From contig JBITNC010000001.1 in NCBI GenBank assembly GCA_050084985.1, forward strand, positions 201,996,001 through 202,060,000: a DNA stretch of 64,000 bases, in the 5' to 3' direction. The position numbers were made by a program, and so were the translations under genes. Source of the stretch: Nageia nagi (Eukaryota > Pinophyta). The notes beneath the pieces were generated by a model, which saw nothing but the letters and a program-made list of their open reading frames with translations, made no database searches and had not been told where the DNA came from. Of the stretch, positions 1 to 11,036 are shown one piece after another. Numbering within the stretch: position 1 is the stretch's first letter; each line of letters begins with the position of its first letter.

Positions 1-276
1 ATGGGAATACTTGTCTAGTGATCATTCTAGTACTATTTTTGATCCTTTGGTCTTGGTAACATTAAGATCAAATACTCCTAAGGTTTCTTCTTTATTCCTT
101 GGTGAAACCTTAGAAGATATTGTCATTCCCTTTTTGTGTAAAGTCTTATGATTTATAGTTATTTGAGGGAAATTATAACAACTAAGGGTACTAATTCATT
201 TTGTAACCATTTTAGTTTCAAAGAGTTCTATTTTGTTTTTAAGTTATTTATATTACCCTCTTTTAATCAATCTATC
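1..276. other. No recognisable gene
   Basis: An AT-rich stretch at the window edge. The first 120 bases are open on the plus strand in one frame, but the residues match no family I recognise and the frame closes soon after. It may be the tail of a repeat that begins outside the window. Confidence 0.4.
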
Positions 277-909
277 TATAAATGCCTAAAAATGAATTAT
301 TATTTATTAAATAATTAATTCTTATGGTATTAATGGATATTATTATAAAAAAAGGGTTACAATACACTCAATGCAATGTAATTAATGTAAAAGGATCACT
401 AAACTATGTAAGTGGTGTAAAATATCAAGAAAGGCACCAAAAGCTATGTAATATATGAATATATCAAGAAAAATAAAGATTAAAACATTGCTATAAAATA
501 ATATCAAAAGAAAAGCATTATCTATGAGATAATCAGATATTAGATAGGTTGACACATGCACATAATATCATCTGAATAATAATGGTGTTTTATAACACCA
601 CCTATATGAGGATATGTTATCTACTCTTCATTATGCTTTACTTTCTTTAATTTTAGTATTTGATTGAACATCTTTCATGATATCAACATTGTGTGTAAGT
701 TAAGATCATTGCATCCACGTTATCATTTTGAGATCCAAGCGAGCCAAATTTGAGTGTAGAGTTTTATTTATGACTTGAGGATATAGATATGATGAAAGGT
801 AACACTTTGTTATTTATGAATATTGGTATATTATCATATATGCTTTAGTAATTACATTATGGAGAAATAATGCTTTATTTTATTGCATCATCATTATTTT
901 TCATCTACA
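277..909 (+). repeat. Decayed Ty3-gypsy LTR
   Basis: The start (TATAAATGCCTAAAAATGA) aligns with the start of the LTR at 23152 (TGTAGATGCCTAAAATTGA), with G-to-A changes at the terminal bases. The end, TCTACA at 904-909, and the following TTTTGGTGAAC match the end and leader of that same LTR. TGGTGAAC at 913-920 sits where a primer site should lie. Between the ends the similarity is low, so this is an old relative rather than a recent copy. A gag remnant follows in the same orientation, which supports this being a 5' LTR. The boundaries are inferred from the related element. Confidence 0.6.
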
Positions 910-1033
910 TTTTGGTGAACCCATTGATTCAAGCAATATTTCCCTCCTGACTAAGATCTTTCATAATTTTGTAATGGAATGACCTTTGTCAATATCATGA
1001 TATAATTATTTAGAAGGCATCGATACCATAACT

Positions 1034-1972
1034 ATGGATGAGAATCAGTTCAAATAAATGATTGAACAATTGACATAAGCTCTTCAAAATAATAATAATG
1101 GAAGCACCCTGTAGACTTCTACAAGATATAACCAACCTTCATTTGATGCTTCCTTAGTTGCAAGAGTATAGAAAATTGATAATACTCAAAGATATCAATA
1201 GAAGAAAGAAGGCTATGATGGTGTTTTCACTTCACCATTATCAAAGGATATCCACAACTTTCGCCTAACACCCAACCTTAAGGACCCCAAGTTTGAGATG
1301 TTTAGTGGTGATTAAGACTTGAAATAACATCTTATAAGATTTTAGGAGGATTTCTTGTTGAGATTGGGATCTGAATAGAAGTTGATGGCCAAACTCTTTC
1401 CAAAGAGTATGAAAGATGATTCCAACCAATGGTTCTATAACTTGCTAGAGGGATCAATGGATTTATTCAAGTCACTAGTCAAAGCATTCATGAATTAGTA
1501 CAAGCATAACATCAAAGAGCAAAGTACTGTTACATAATTATGTGCCTTATGCTAAGGTCCCAATGAAGAACTAGAGAAGTATATTCCAAGATTAAAAAAT
1601 GTACGATGGTCTATTCACAATAAATTAGATGAAGTTGAAATTTGTGGTATTTTTTGTTATTCTATTATTCTAGTTATTAAGTAACATGCACTTGATTATA
1701 CTAAATTAGGATTTGGAATAATGAACAAAAGAATTTTAGAAAAAGATAAGGTTATAATAGAGCTTGGGACTCTCAAGTATACTCATACCACATACAATAA
1801 GGATAATCGTAAGCTATACACCAAAAAGGAGGAAAAAAATACAATTATGACTGAAGCACCTACTTTAGAAAGATATTGTCATAATAAGAAGTCATACATT
1901 TACTTTTCCTATTCAACCAAGGTTTATTCCACAAGATCTTATCAAAAAGAGATTTCTGAGGTCAATGGATAG
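1034..1972 (+). pseudogene. Ty3-gypsy gag remnant with many stops
   Basis: One continuous plus frame runs from the ATG at 1034 to 1972. It shows the retrotransposon gag pattern: a DPKFEMFSG-type start of the capsid domain, then MAKLFPKSMKDDSNQWFYNL, then ALDYTKLGFG. I count 13 in-frame stops, all TAA or TAG and none TGA, and most stand where a glutamine is plausible (for example between GSE and KLMAK). About eight CAA/CAG codons survive. No pol follows, so the element is truncated near 1975-2045, where the next LTR begins. The protein would have packaged element RNA; this copy cannot be made as it stands. Confidence 0.8.
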
Positions 1973-3152
1973 GAAGGTTGAAGATAATAGTGTATTATCT
2001 TGAGATATAGATGCCTATTGTACTTATCATCAAATAAGGGGATATTGTGATGTCTCCCTTGCATGGTTGTAATTAATTATGGAGTACAATGGGTTCCTCT
2101 TGTAATATATTTTATTATTGCATTATACTTTCATCTTTATAACTTGGAATGGAATACTTAATGGGTTAATGGACCCCATCATGAGCCCCAAATATTAGGT
2201 TTTATTATTGCACTTGGAGATCCTAATCTTGATTTTGGGAATACCAAGGTCTATCATTATATTTAGATGGATGGATAGGCACCTATATGCATGCACCATC
2301 CTTAGGGAGGCTTCCATACCCCCACATTGGTCCAACATGACACCTAGACCCCATGCATGACCCCTTGACCCATGTGGGCATGCATAGGATTCCTAAATGA
2401 TCTGAAAATTTGGATCCCTTCAACATTTAGTAATCTCTATTTCAATGTGTTTAGTGTGATCACCTTGTCTTTAGCTTTCTGACGCTTCTTTCGCATTGAG
2501 AATCCGAGTCCGTATGAGGAAGATATGGCCTTAAGTCCATTTTGTATTTTTTTTTGAAAAAAAAAAAAATCAAATTGGCGGGACCCACCCGCCACCGTGG
2601 AGGCCACGTCGGAGGAGACATGACTACATGGAGGTGATAGGGTGGGTTGACCATCTGACTACCACCGTGTACCCCGCCTGCCACATCTAACCCACATGGA
2701 GAGTTGACCTGTTGATTGTGACCTACCAACCTACGCGCATCCATGCTAGCCGAGACTACCACGCAACCCGCCTGACCACTTGCATGTACCGCCTGACTAG
2801 TCAGCTGACTGTGCCCGTTAACCAGTTGACTTCATCCTAGCAAGTGCCACGGGTTAGCACCACAGTGCATCTACCCATTTTTGGAGTATTTTAACGTATT
2901 TTGGCATTTTTCAAAGGTTTTTCAAGATTTTTGATTCACCTAAGGTCCTATTTTTGGGTTGAGTTCATTTTTAAGCCTGTGATAGTCCAGAGAGCATATT
3001 TTTCAATTTCAGAGCTCATTTTTGGAAGATTTTTGCAACCATTTGAGCCCAAATTTGGTAAGAAGATCAAGGAGGTTAATGGATATCTAAAAATATATTT
3101 TTTTACCCAATTTCTTAGTTGTAATTCTGTCCAATTTTAGGTCCAAAAATTG

Positions 3153-3160
3153 TATAAAAG
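3153..3160 (+). promoter_or_regulatory. LTR TATA box
   Basis: TATAAAAG lies about 360 bases before the LTR end, at the position expected for the U3 promoter. Transcription would start about 30 bases downstream, near the TGTACAGG at 3171. Confidence 0.6.
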
Positions 3161-3324
3161 GGGAGCAAATTGTACAGGAAGAAGAGAAGGAGGATTTCAA
3201 GAATTATTTCAGTTTTGTTGTGATTTTCAGAGCTGAGAGTGTATTGTGAATGTGAGAGGAGGTTTTGAAGGACCAAGGAGGCCTTGTAAAGTGATTTAAC
3301 CCATTGATAGAGAGAGCTTTTGAG

Positions 3325-3353
3325 CTGGATGTAGCCCACATTGGGTGAACCAG
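3325..3353 (+). promoter_or_regulatory. LTR U5 hairpin motif (gypsy copy)
   Basis: The motif starts CTGGATGTAGC and ends GTGAACCAG. The outer CTGG pairs with CCAG, and the inner ATGTAG pairs with CCACAT with one mismatch. The same motif occurs in the copia LTRs at 43852 and 48451 and, on the minus strand, at 31153-31183. Its place between promoter and primer site puts it in the R/U5 part of the LTR, where RNA structure can affect polyadenylation; that role is inference. Confidence 0.55.
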
Positions 3354-3519
3354 AATAAATTTTTGCTTGTCTCTTCTATGGTGAATGCTTTTCTCTTCTT
3401 TGTGTTTACAAGTTTATTCTTGAATTTCCTTTACAAACACTTAATTATTGTAAGTGTGAAATGATCCATTTAGCAAGGTTAAATTGAAATTTTTAATCTT
3501 ATAGTTTATGGATCAAGTT

Positions 3520-3531
3520 TGGTATCAGAGC
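3520..3531 (+). promoter_or_regulatory. Primer-binding site, tRNA-iMet type
   Basis: TGGTATCAGAGC is complementary to the 3' end of plant initiator methionine tRNA and lies just after the LTR. It would prime minus-strand DNA synthesis. Confidence 0.85.
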
Positions 3532-3597
3532 AAGTTCAAATCATTGGGCTAACCTCTATTTTTGAGATTGTTGTTGGTGTTTGGAAAGTGTTCTTGC

Positions 3598-4452
3598 ATG
3601 TATAGCAGGTCACAAAGCAAGAAAGGAGAAGGAGAATTGGTGGAGGAGGATCCAGAAATTGGTTCTAGAGTTTGGCTAAAGAAGCAAAGAGAGCTTGGAG
3701 CCATGGCCAATGAAGGAAGGTCTAATGTGGAAAAGCAAATTACTGATCTTACCACAATGTTCCAAAAAATGTCTCTACAATTGCAACATTTTCAAGAACA
3801 ACAATACAAGAAAAATGAAGGTGAAACTAGTGAAAGTAAGAAAATTGACAATGAAGTTACACATAGTGTTTTTCAAAGTTCTCCTTTGAAATTGGAAGTT
3901 AAATTTGATTTACCTACTTTTATTGGGGAAGTAAATGCTGAGAAATTAGACCATTGGATTAAACAAATTGAAGTATATTGTAGAATTCAAAGAATTGTAA
4001 GAGATGAGGATAAAATCCAATTAGCAACTCTTAAAATGAGTGGTAATGCACTTGTTTGGTGGGAAAGTTGTTTACAAAGTAAGAATGAATCTATTCAAGC
4101 TTGTAATGCTTCTTGGACTCATTTTGTACAATTACTTAGAAATCAATTTTATCCTTTGGGTTATCGGCAAAAGGCAATCATGGAATGGCAAACTTTTCAT
4201 CAAGGCAAAGGGCAAAGTGTGCAAGAGTACACTATGGAATTCCAAAGAAGAGCTACAATGCTAGGTATTCCTCTTGATTCCCAAGATACTCTTCTTAAGT
4301 ATATTGGTGGTTTGCACAATTATTTAAGACATACAATTTTGATGTTTGATCCAAATGATTTGGATAAAGTTTGTGTACAAGCTACTCACTTAGAAGAAAG
4401 GGGAAAATATGTTAAGGATGGAAAAAAGAACAATGCTTCCAATTACAATTGA
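3598..4452 (+). CDS. Ty3-gypsy Gag (capsid)
   Basis: This is an open frame of 284 residues from the ATG at 3598; a second possible start is the ATG at 3703 (MANEGRSN). An N-terminal charged and glutamine-rich stretch is followed by a retrotransposon gag domain: LPTFIGEVNAEKLDHWI, EDKIQLATLKMSGNALVWWE, then QYTMEFQRRA-like and LGIPLDSQDTLLKYIGGL segments. Gag assembles the virus-like particle. The frame ends at a TGA, but at about 4545-4625 another frame gives KFLCSKCSKT, which looks like the start of a CCHC knuckle, so the real gag probably ran on and was cut by a frameshift. No pol follows in this orientation. Unlike its neighbours it has no internal stop codons. Confidence 0.8.
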   Translation: MYSRSQSKKGEGELVEEDPEIGSRVWLKKQRELGAMANEGRSNVEKQITDLTTMFQKMSLQLQHFQEQQYKKNEGETSESKKIDNEVTHSVFQSSPLKLEVKFDLPTFIGEVNAEKLDHWIKQIEVYCRIQRIVRDEDKIQLATLKMSGNALVWWESCLQSKNESIQACNASWTHFVQLLRNQFYPLGYRQKAIMEWQTFHQGKGQSVQEYTMEFQRRATMLGIPLDSQDTLLKYIGGLHNYLRHTILMFDPNDLDKVCVQATHLEERGKYVKDGKKNNASNYN

Positions 4453-5289
4453 GAAGTTGCCATGATAATCTTACCTTCTCTTAAACCTTTGGTAATCATT
4501 AAAATTGTAGTTTGGGTAGTAAGAGATCCTACAACTTCTCTTGTCTCTCAAAATAACTCAACTCTAAAATTTCTTTGCTCTAAATGCTCTAAAACCTGAG
4601 TGCTCAAAATATGCTAAGTGTTGAACTAAGAGTATGAGAGGAGTTTTATTTGTCCAAGATTGACAAGATTTCCATTAATGACAATTACTCTTTAAGGATC
4701 TTAAGACTCGTGTACTGTATAAACTTAGCTAGCATAAACTAGATTGGTAATTTCAAAGCATACCAAACTTAATTTATTGTACTTGTACAATGATTTATGA
4801 AATTTGAAGAATTCTTTCCTTAAATGCCATTTAATTCAGTTATAGCTAGATAGCATATCAGCATTAACTCTTACCTAAGTTGAATTAAAGTTGACAACTA
4901 GGTAGTACATCAATATTAATTCCTAATAAATTTGATCATTAAAGGCTATTAACTCTTTTTGAAAATTATGCAATTTTTTTTTACGAAAATAATTTATTTA
5001 TAGTATTTACACTATAAAATGCCTTGCGAGGAATTTGATTTTACCTTATCACTCAGTAATGCTTTAAATAGATCCTGTTGATGGGAATAGGTAATTCCTA
5101 AGAACTGGTAATATCTTGTAACTTGAATGCATTATTTTGCAAAGCCTAGGTAATAACATAATGCTCACTCCAAAGTGAGTCAAATTTTTGGTGTCTCCTA
5201 AGTTTTGTTCTTTTTTTGTCCCATTTGAGAACAATATCAACTAGTTCAAACTTCACTTGGGAAGACTTTTTATTATCAAACCATCTCTT
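4453..5289. other. Decayed gag tail and repeat remains
   Basis: About 180 bases may continue the upstream gag in another frame. The rest is AT-rich and shows no coding frame. It contains two loosely similar blocks near 4845-4900 and 4895-4960 (AGCTAGATAGCATATCAGC and ACTAGGTAGTACATCAATA). The 3' LTR of the minus-strand gypsy element would be expected here, but I cannot match it to the LTR-like region at 11037. Confidence 0.4.
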
Positions 5290-6130
5290 AACAATGCTCT
5301 AGCGATGTTGGAATGACATATGTGCTTTGTTGCGATCTACCTCCAATTTCAAGAGCTGATTATATATGGATAGTAATGGCTCAAATTCATGGTCTTCCAT
5401 TTCTTATAGGATTTGCAAAGCTGGTAACTCCATGTAGGATTCTGGTCTTTTACCATATACTAATGCATATGGAGATGTCTTTATTACTAATTTTATACTA
5501 ATTATATCATCCCATAATGCATAGTCCATTTGTGCATGCAACTATCTAGGATTCCCTTCACTTGTTCTCTTGATAATCCAAGTCAGGTTTTTATTAGTTG
5601 ATTCAACTAACCCATTACCCTATGGGTAATAGTTTGAAGAGAATAACCAGTAGATTTTGTATTGAGCTATAAAGCTTGATATATTGCCTCTAGTAAATGC
5701 TAAACCCTTATCTAACACTATAGTTTATGGGATTCCAAAGTGAATGACTATCCTTTCAATTATTTCTATTATCACTTCTTAACCTGCATGTTTGCATGGC
5801 ATAGCCTCTGACCATCTAGTGAAGTAGTCTGTAGTGGTCAAAATAAATTTATACCCTATTAAGGAATTAGGGTTTATGACACCAATAAAGTCCATACGCC
5901 ATTTTTGAAAAGGCTCTTCCACCACTACCTATCTGAGAGGCATGGCAGCTTGTCTTCTTTTTTCCATAAATCTATTACATTTGTTACATTCCCATGCAAT
6001 CTTAAATGAATTCTAAAATATAGTGGGCCAGTAGTATCCAACTTGTAACACCTTTGCTACTATAGTTGGTCCACTATAGTGCCCACCAAAGAATCCATAA
6101 TGTAATTCATACAATATCCTTTAGGATTCA
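5290..6130 (-). pseudogene. Ty3-gypsy integrase remnant
   Basis: The minus strand reads GGHYSGPT and GYYWPTIF (H2C2 zinc-binding region), then WRMDFIGVINPNSLIG (first catalytic Asp), TIVLDKG (second Asp), and NGLVESTNKN (the Glu). It ends with YALVYGKRP and a C-terminal region around 5400-5290. Integrase joins element DNA to the host chromosome. Several in-frame stops lie at glutamine-like positions, and the second Asp motif has Lys where Asn is usual. Inactive as it stands. Confidence 0.8.
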
Positions 6131-6449
6131 TCTTCAATCACACATCTAAGAAGGGTTTGATCAAAATCTTTTCTATACAAGTGATCATCTATCATAACTA
6201 ATTTAAGGGCATGTAACCTGAACCTTATTTTTTGGAATCTATCCAAAGCTTTAGGGCACTTACCTATTTGAAAATAAATAATAATTTGCTTAATAAATCA
6301 CTCTCTTGATTGAGTTGTTGTTCATCTTCCATAAAAGCAATCATATGTGAAGCTTCAGCCATATTCTAACATAAAGCTCTACCTCTGATTAGCTTGGTTG
6401 GCTTGATTTCTATATCATATTCCATTATCTTGGTAATCTAGCTAGCTTT

Positions 6450-6900
6450 TCTTTCACCTAGATCTCCTTGTATAATGTAATTTCTTACATCTAGATGAAT
6501 GGTATACACAAGGATTATATTATGGGCTACATAATGTTTGAACCTTTTAATTCCTTTCATAATAGAAATAACTTGCTTTTCAATAAATGAATACCTACGT
6601 TGGAGTTGATGTAGTGTTTAGCTATGAAAGGTAATTGGGTGTTCCTCATTATTGTCATCCTTTTGTATAAAGATTATAGTTATGCTCTTATCTACTTCAT
6701 CTGCATACAAAATGAAATATTTTGAAATATCAAGATTCTTAAGCACCAAAGCTTCAGTTATAGCCTTCTTAATTTTATTGAAAGCTATCTTTGCTTCATA
6801 TGACCAGAAAAATTCAGCATCCTTTTTAAGCATAGAAGTGATTGGAGATACAATTTCTAAAAAATTATTACTAAATTTCCTAACAAAATTGATCTAATCA
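6450..6900 (-). pseudogene. Gypsy RNase H remnant
   Basis: An open stretch of 71 residues on the minus strand (6833-6618) reads FFWSYEAKIAFNKIKKAI, then LVLKNLDISKYFILYADE and ITFHS. This is the RT-RNase H connection and the first RNase H Asp region of Ty3-gypsy polyproteins. The following part toward 6450 is broken. RNase H would degrade the RNA of the RNA:DNA hybrid. Confidence 0.75.
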
Positions 6901-7039
6901 AGGAATGACTATAAGGCCTTTTTATTGGATGAGAGTGGTAATGTCTTTATAAATTTCACTCTATCTAGATCAATTACTAGCTCTTCCTTTGAAATAATAT
7001 GGCCAAGAAGCTTTCCTTGGTTGACCATAAAAGTTGACT

Positions 7040-7560
7040 TTTTTAGGTCGATAGAAATACAAATTTCATGCATTTTTTAAAGACTAATTTGAGTTGTCCT
7101 AGATGATCACTTCTACTTCTGGAGAAGATAGTGATATCATCTAGATAAATCAATATGATCTTATTTATTAGCTCATCAAATGCATGATCCATTGATCTTT
7201 TAAAAGTAGATCCTACATTAGAAAGACCAAATGGCATCCTTTGAAAAGCAAATGTGCCCCATTTAGTCATAAATGCTATCTCAAATTGATCTTCATCCTT
7301 CACCCAAATATGATTAAATCCTAAGTAGCCATCTATCATTGAGAAACAACAGGCTCCAGCTACTGTATGTAGGATCTATTCCATAGGAGGGAGATGATAA
7401 TTATCTTTCAAGGACACTCTATTCAGATTTCTAAAATCAACACAAATTCTAATTTCTCCATTTTTCTTTCATACAAGAACTAAATTTGCAACCCAAGAAG
7501 AATGCTTAATTGGAAAAATGATTTTTGAATCAAGGAGTTTGATTAACTCCTATTTCATAG
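7040..7560 (-). pseudogene. Gypsy reverse transcriptase remnant
   Basis: The minus strand carries MIDGYLGFNHIWV, FAFQRMPFGLSNVGSTFKR and IYLDDITIFSR. YLDD, the polymerase active-site box, is at 7136-7147. These are the central reverse transcriptase motifs of Ty3-gypsy elements in correct order. The 98-residue open piece is 7339-7043, with related sequence continuing to about 7560. Confidence 0.85.
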
Positions 7561-8791
7561 CTTCTTCTATTTTTGGATTTACGGGTCTTTACTTTTGCCT
7601 GTATGGTTTAGAATCTAGCTAAAGCTCAACTGTATGTTGGATGACATTTTTGTCATATGTCTTAAGATCATCATAAGTCCAAGCAATTACCTATGAAAAC
7701 TCATGATAAATCCGAGACATAGTAGCCTTTTCTGCATTAGAGCATTTTGAACCATCTTTTATGAATTTACCAAGTTCTACCTCTAGTTGAACATAATTCT
7801 CCTTCAAGATGACCAAAGACTTTGCCTTTAGGACATCTTTTGAATCAAATAGTCTTTCAAAAGAGAGTAGTCCTTTTGGTATTAGATTGTTTCTTAGTTG
7901 AATGATGTTTGATTCTTGGAAATAATTAAACATCTCCTGAGTACTAAAAGTGTGAGCCACTATTTCATCTATAAGGAAATTGATAATATGCTCATCATAG
8001 TCAAATACCTACTAGAAGTTTACAACATTAAGAATTGAAGGCTTACATTGCCCTTTAACTCTAAGAGTTCCTCTTCTATGATGTTCAGGGTTATAACGTG
8101 CTCCTTTTCTAGCAAGTACATTAACTATCTAGTTGTGCTTCTTAGGAACAGATACAAAATTGATGGCCAAGAATGATTCCAATAAGTCCCACACTTTATT
8201 CTTGTAGTTCTTCAAATAATGGTGCTTAGCACTGATCTGATTTTTTATTTGCTTAATCGCCAATTTAGAATCACCATGAATAATTAAGCATCTGATACCT
8301 AAACTAATTACTTTAGATAACCCTAAATAAAGGGTTTCATACTTAGTAGCATTATTAGTATAGGTCCATGTGAATCAGAAGGAGAATATTTTTGTAATCC
8401 CTTTGGGAGATTTGAGTACAACCCCAGCTCCACATCCATGTCTACATCAAGAACCATCAAAATACATCATCCATACCTCTTGTGCTTTATCAATAGTTAC
8501 TAAAACTTGCTGAATGTTTTCATATAGGTAGTAATTACCCATGCCAGCATCTATGATCTAATAATTCAAATCATTAGCTGATAGAACTTTAATTGTTAGT
8601 AGTGATTCCCTTAGTGTATCATTTTTAAATATTTCCATTGATTATAGATCATTTATGCAATTTACTTCTTTGATCCTCTTGACATGGATAGTTTTAGTGC
8701 CCTCATTCAGAATCTTTACTTATTTATTTTGGAAGGGAAGAAAAATATGACAATAGTCTAAGGCTAGATACCCTCCCAAATTAGCAGTAAA
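7561..8791 (-). pseudogene. Gypsy PR-RT linker remains
   Basis: The minus strand has broken frames, the longest being 89 residues at 7960-7691 (SLLSFERLFDSKD-like, rich in charged residues). It lies between protease and reverse transcriptase of the same element and follows their order, so it is probably the linker and N-terminal RT region. I see no active-site motif in it. Confidence 0.5.
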
Positions 8792-9124
8792 TTATTTGGA
8801 AAGACAAATTCCAAATAGAGGTGGAAGATCAACTACAATAATGTCTTGGACAACATTAATATTAGGGAAGGCATTCAAGTTTATTTGAACACCTTTAACA
8901 CTACTGACAACATCTACTAAGGAAGAATCCAACGGTATGACCTCATTAATGCATCTTGTAATGTACAATTTCATTTCATCTATAACAACTTTTGGAATAA
9001 TTATTATGGTAGCTCCAGTATCAATCATACAATTATTTACTATCCAACCTTCTAATCCTATGGATAAATAGAAAGGTGGGGGTATAGTTACGCCTACTAG
9101 AGTTGAAGGGACAAAATCAAACAT
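8792..9124 (-). pseudogene. Gypsy aspartic protease fragment
   Basis: An open 110-residue piece contains NNCMIDTGATIIIIP, the D-T-G-A active site of retroviral-type aspartic proteases, and PLFGICLSK near the end. The protease would cut the Gag-Pol polyprotein. The piece keeps the active-site residues, but the polyprotein around it is broken. Confidence 0.8.
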
Positions 9125-9599
9125 AGCATAGATAGGATTTTCTTCATTTATCCTTTTTTTAGTATTTCTTAATCTTAAAGCTTCTTGCAGAAGGTCTAAT
9201 TAACCTAGTATTTTCAATGCATCAAATATTATCATTCTAGAAAGAGTTTTCTTCAATTCTTCTGTAATATTAAAAGGAGCATATGGGATAGACTTACTTG
9301 GTTCATTTTGCTAATGTGCATTGAAGTGTTGAGTAGCCTTTTCTTTATGATTATCAATGATAAAAGGATATCTCAATGTGCGAGGTCTTTCCTTGTTCAG
9401 GACTTCTTTTCTTCTTATAATAGGGTTCATTTCGCCCAGGGCACTAGTACTCAAGTTTTTCAGGATAGTACCCAGATTAAATAGGACTTAATGTTGTTGA
9501 TTATAAGGATGAGATAAGGTTGCCTTAGCTTTCTTAGGTTCATGTTGGGGTTGAGTGGAAGATGGATACTGCTGAGTGACTTGAGGCTACTATGGGGTT

Positions 9600-10856
9600 G
9601 CTGAAGAAGTTGCTCTAGTTTGAACATAATTTGCTATTCCCTAATAGATCTCACAACCCAAAAGTTAACCATTGTGAGGTTAGTAGTAGGATCTAAAGTA
9701 GGTTCTACCATTTGGTCAAAATATAACCCTAAATATTGATGTTGATATACCACACATGAATTTGGAAAATGAGGAGCTAAACATGATAAACACCATTCCA
9801 TAATGCTCAAAGTAGCACCATCTATAGAATTGGTCATAATAGCATTTTCAATTACTTTAGGAGGATTAGACTATTCTGGCTAATTAATCCTAGGCTAGAA
9901 CCTTGGTTGATACTGATTATCATATATTCTATAGTTAAAACTATGATTTTGCCTTTCTTGTAGAGTGAGCATGTTGGATAGATTTTTGATAGTTATCTCC
10001 AACTACCTTATCCTTTCCTCTTATTGAGACTTGGGTTTAGTACCAATACTTATAGATGTGATAGCAGGTAATGCTCTAGCTAATTTTGAATAGTAGGTTT
10101 GGGAGGAGGTGGTAGGGCAAGAACTCTAGGATGACCTATTTGTGGAGTTTGCTTAGGAGGTAAACTAGGAAATACAAGCATATTCATTCTAGGCTACATT
10201 TTACCAAAGGAAAACAAGGTATGTTCTACAGTTTTATCTATCTAATAAACATCAAGGAATGTATCTCCTGACATAATAATAAGCATATTAAAGTCAAAAA
10301 GGAAAGCTTTTCGATAATATACCAAAGCTTGAGCATTAGTTGGTCTTATCCTTGCTGGTATGGATTTCCATGTTCTCTCAAATCTAATATTAAATTCACC
10401 AATAGATTCATGTGGATGCCTTTTGATACATGCTATGAGGGTAAGGAATGTGTTATCATCACCATCTATAGAAAATCTTTTAATCAGGGCCTAACATACC
10501 TCTCCCCATGAATTTATAGATTATGGGGTGAGAGTCCTCAACCATTCAGCTACTTTGCCTTCAAAAGAATGTGATAATAACCTTATCATCATAGTTTTAT
10601 CAATAATATCAAAGCTTGAAGCCAGTAATGATACATCTTAGCAGTGCTCATATGGCATCTTTTCAAAGCCATCATACTTAGGCAAAACTTTAAAAGCTTC
10701 TTGAGGTATAGGTGGTGAATTAGCAACTACAACCAAGGGATGATTATTATTCCAAGTAGGTAAGTCTGTTGGTTGAGCCATACTTGGAGGACGTATAGGA
10801 GGCAAAGGATTTTTCAAGAATGAGTCAAATGCGATTGAACAAGTGGTAGCTCTCAA
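9600..10856 (-). pseudogene. Gypsy gag remnant
   Basis: One minus-strand frame with stops covers a proline-rich N-terminus (PLPPIRPPSMAQPTDLP), then VLPKYDGFEKMPYEHC and the gag core: MMIRLLSHSFEGKVAEWLRT, FNIRFERTWKSIP. The stops seen in the core (after EHC, after LTP, in EVC-stop-ALI) are TAA or TAG where glutamine fits. Only short pieces stay open, such as 10856-10638 and 9837-9634. Confidence 0.7.
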
Positions 10857-11020
10857 GGGAATTAAAGGTGATGCAAATTTAGATATTTTTTTCTATTCCT
10901 CCTATAGGGAAGTGACAACTCTTGAAATTTGGGCTCTCTTAGAGAATTTCTAGCACTAATTCTAGTTAGTGTATGTTTTGGAGGTGCTAGGGTTCAAAAT
11001 AGTGATTGGTTGATAGTAGA

Positions 11021-11036
11021 GTCACCAGTAAGGTCA
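11021..11036 (-). promoter_or_regulatory. Candidate primer-binding site
   Basis: On the minus strand TGGTGACTCTACTATC follows the probable LTR and precedes gag. Its first half resembles the TGGCGACTC-type primer sites of some plant gypsy elements. It is degenerate, so the tRNA cannot be named. Confidence 0.45.

Larger units (their letters stand above)
2046..3515 (+). repeat. 5' LTR of a Ty3-gypsy element
   Basis: The LTR is proposed to start at TGTGATGTCTCC, a start common in plant chromovirus LTRs, and to end at GGATCA, four bases before a tRNA-iMet-type primer site at 3520. The length would be about 1.47 kb. It contains a GC-richer block around 2570-2880, a TATA box at 3153 and a hairpin motif at 3325. 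An open gag begins 82 bases after the end. No 3' partner is visible in the window, so the exact ends rest on motifs only. The 100-residue minus-strand reading at 2460-2762 is not a gene. Confidence 0.6.

Noticed and set aside
1034-1972. Reassigned genetic code with TAA/TAG read as glutamine
   Set aside because: The bias is striking, but the young copia element uses CAA/CAG for glutamine and TAA as its terminal stop, non-coding LTR pairs show the same context bias, and methylation decay explains it.
2460-2762. 100-residue minus-strand reading in the GC-richer part of a gypsy LTR
   Set aside because: It lies inside an LTR U3, crosses a homopolymer run and shows no domain.
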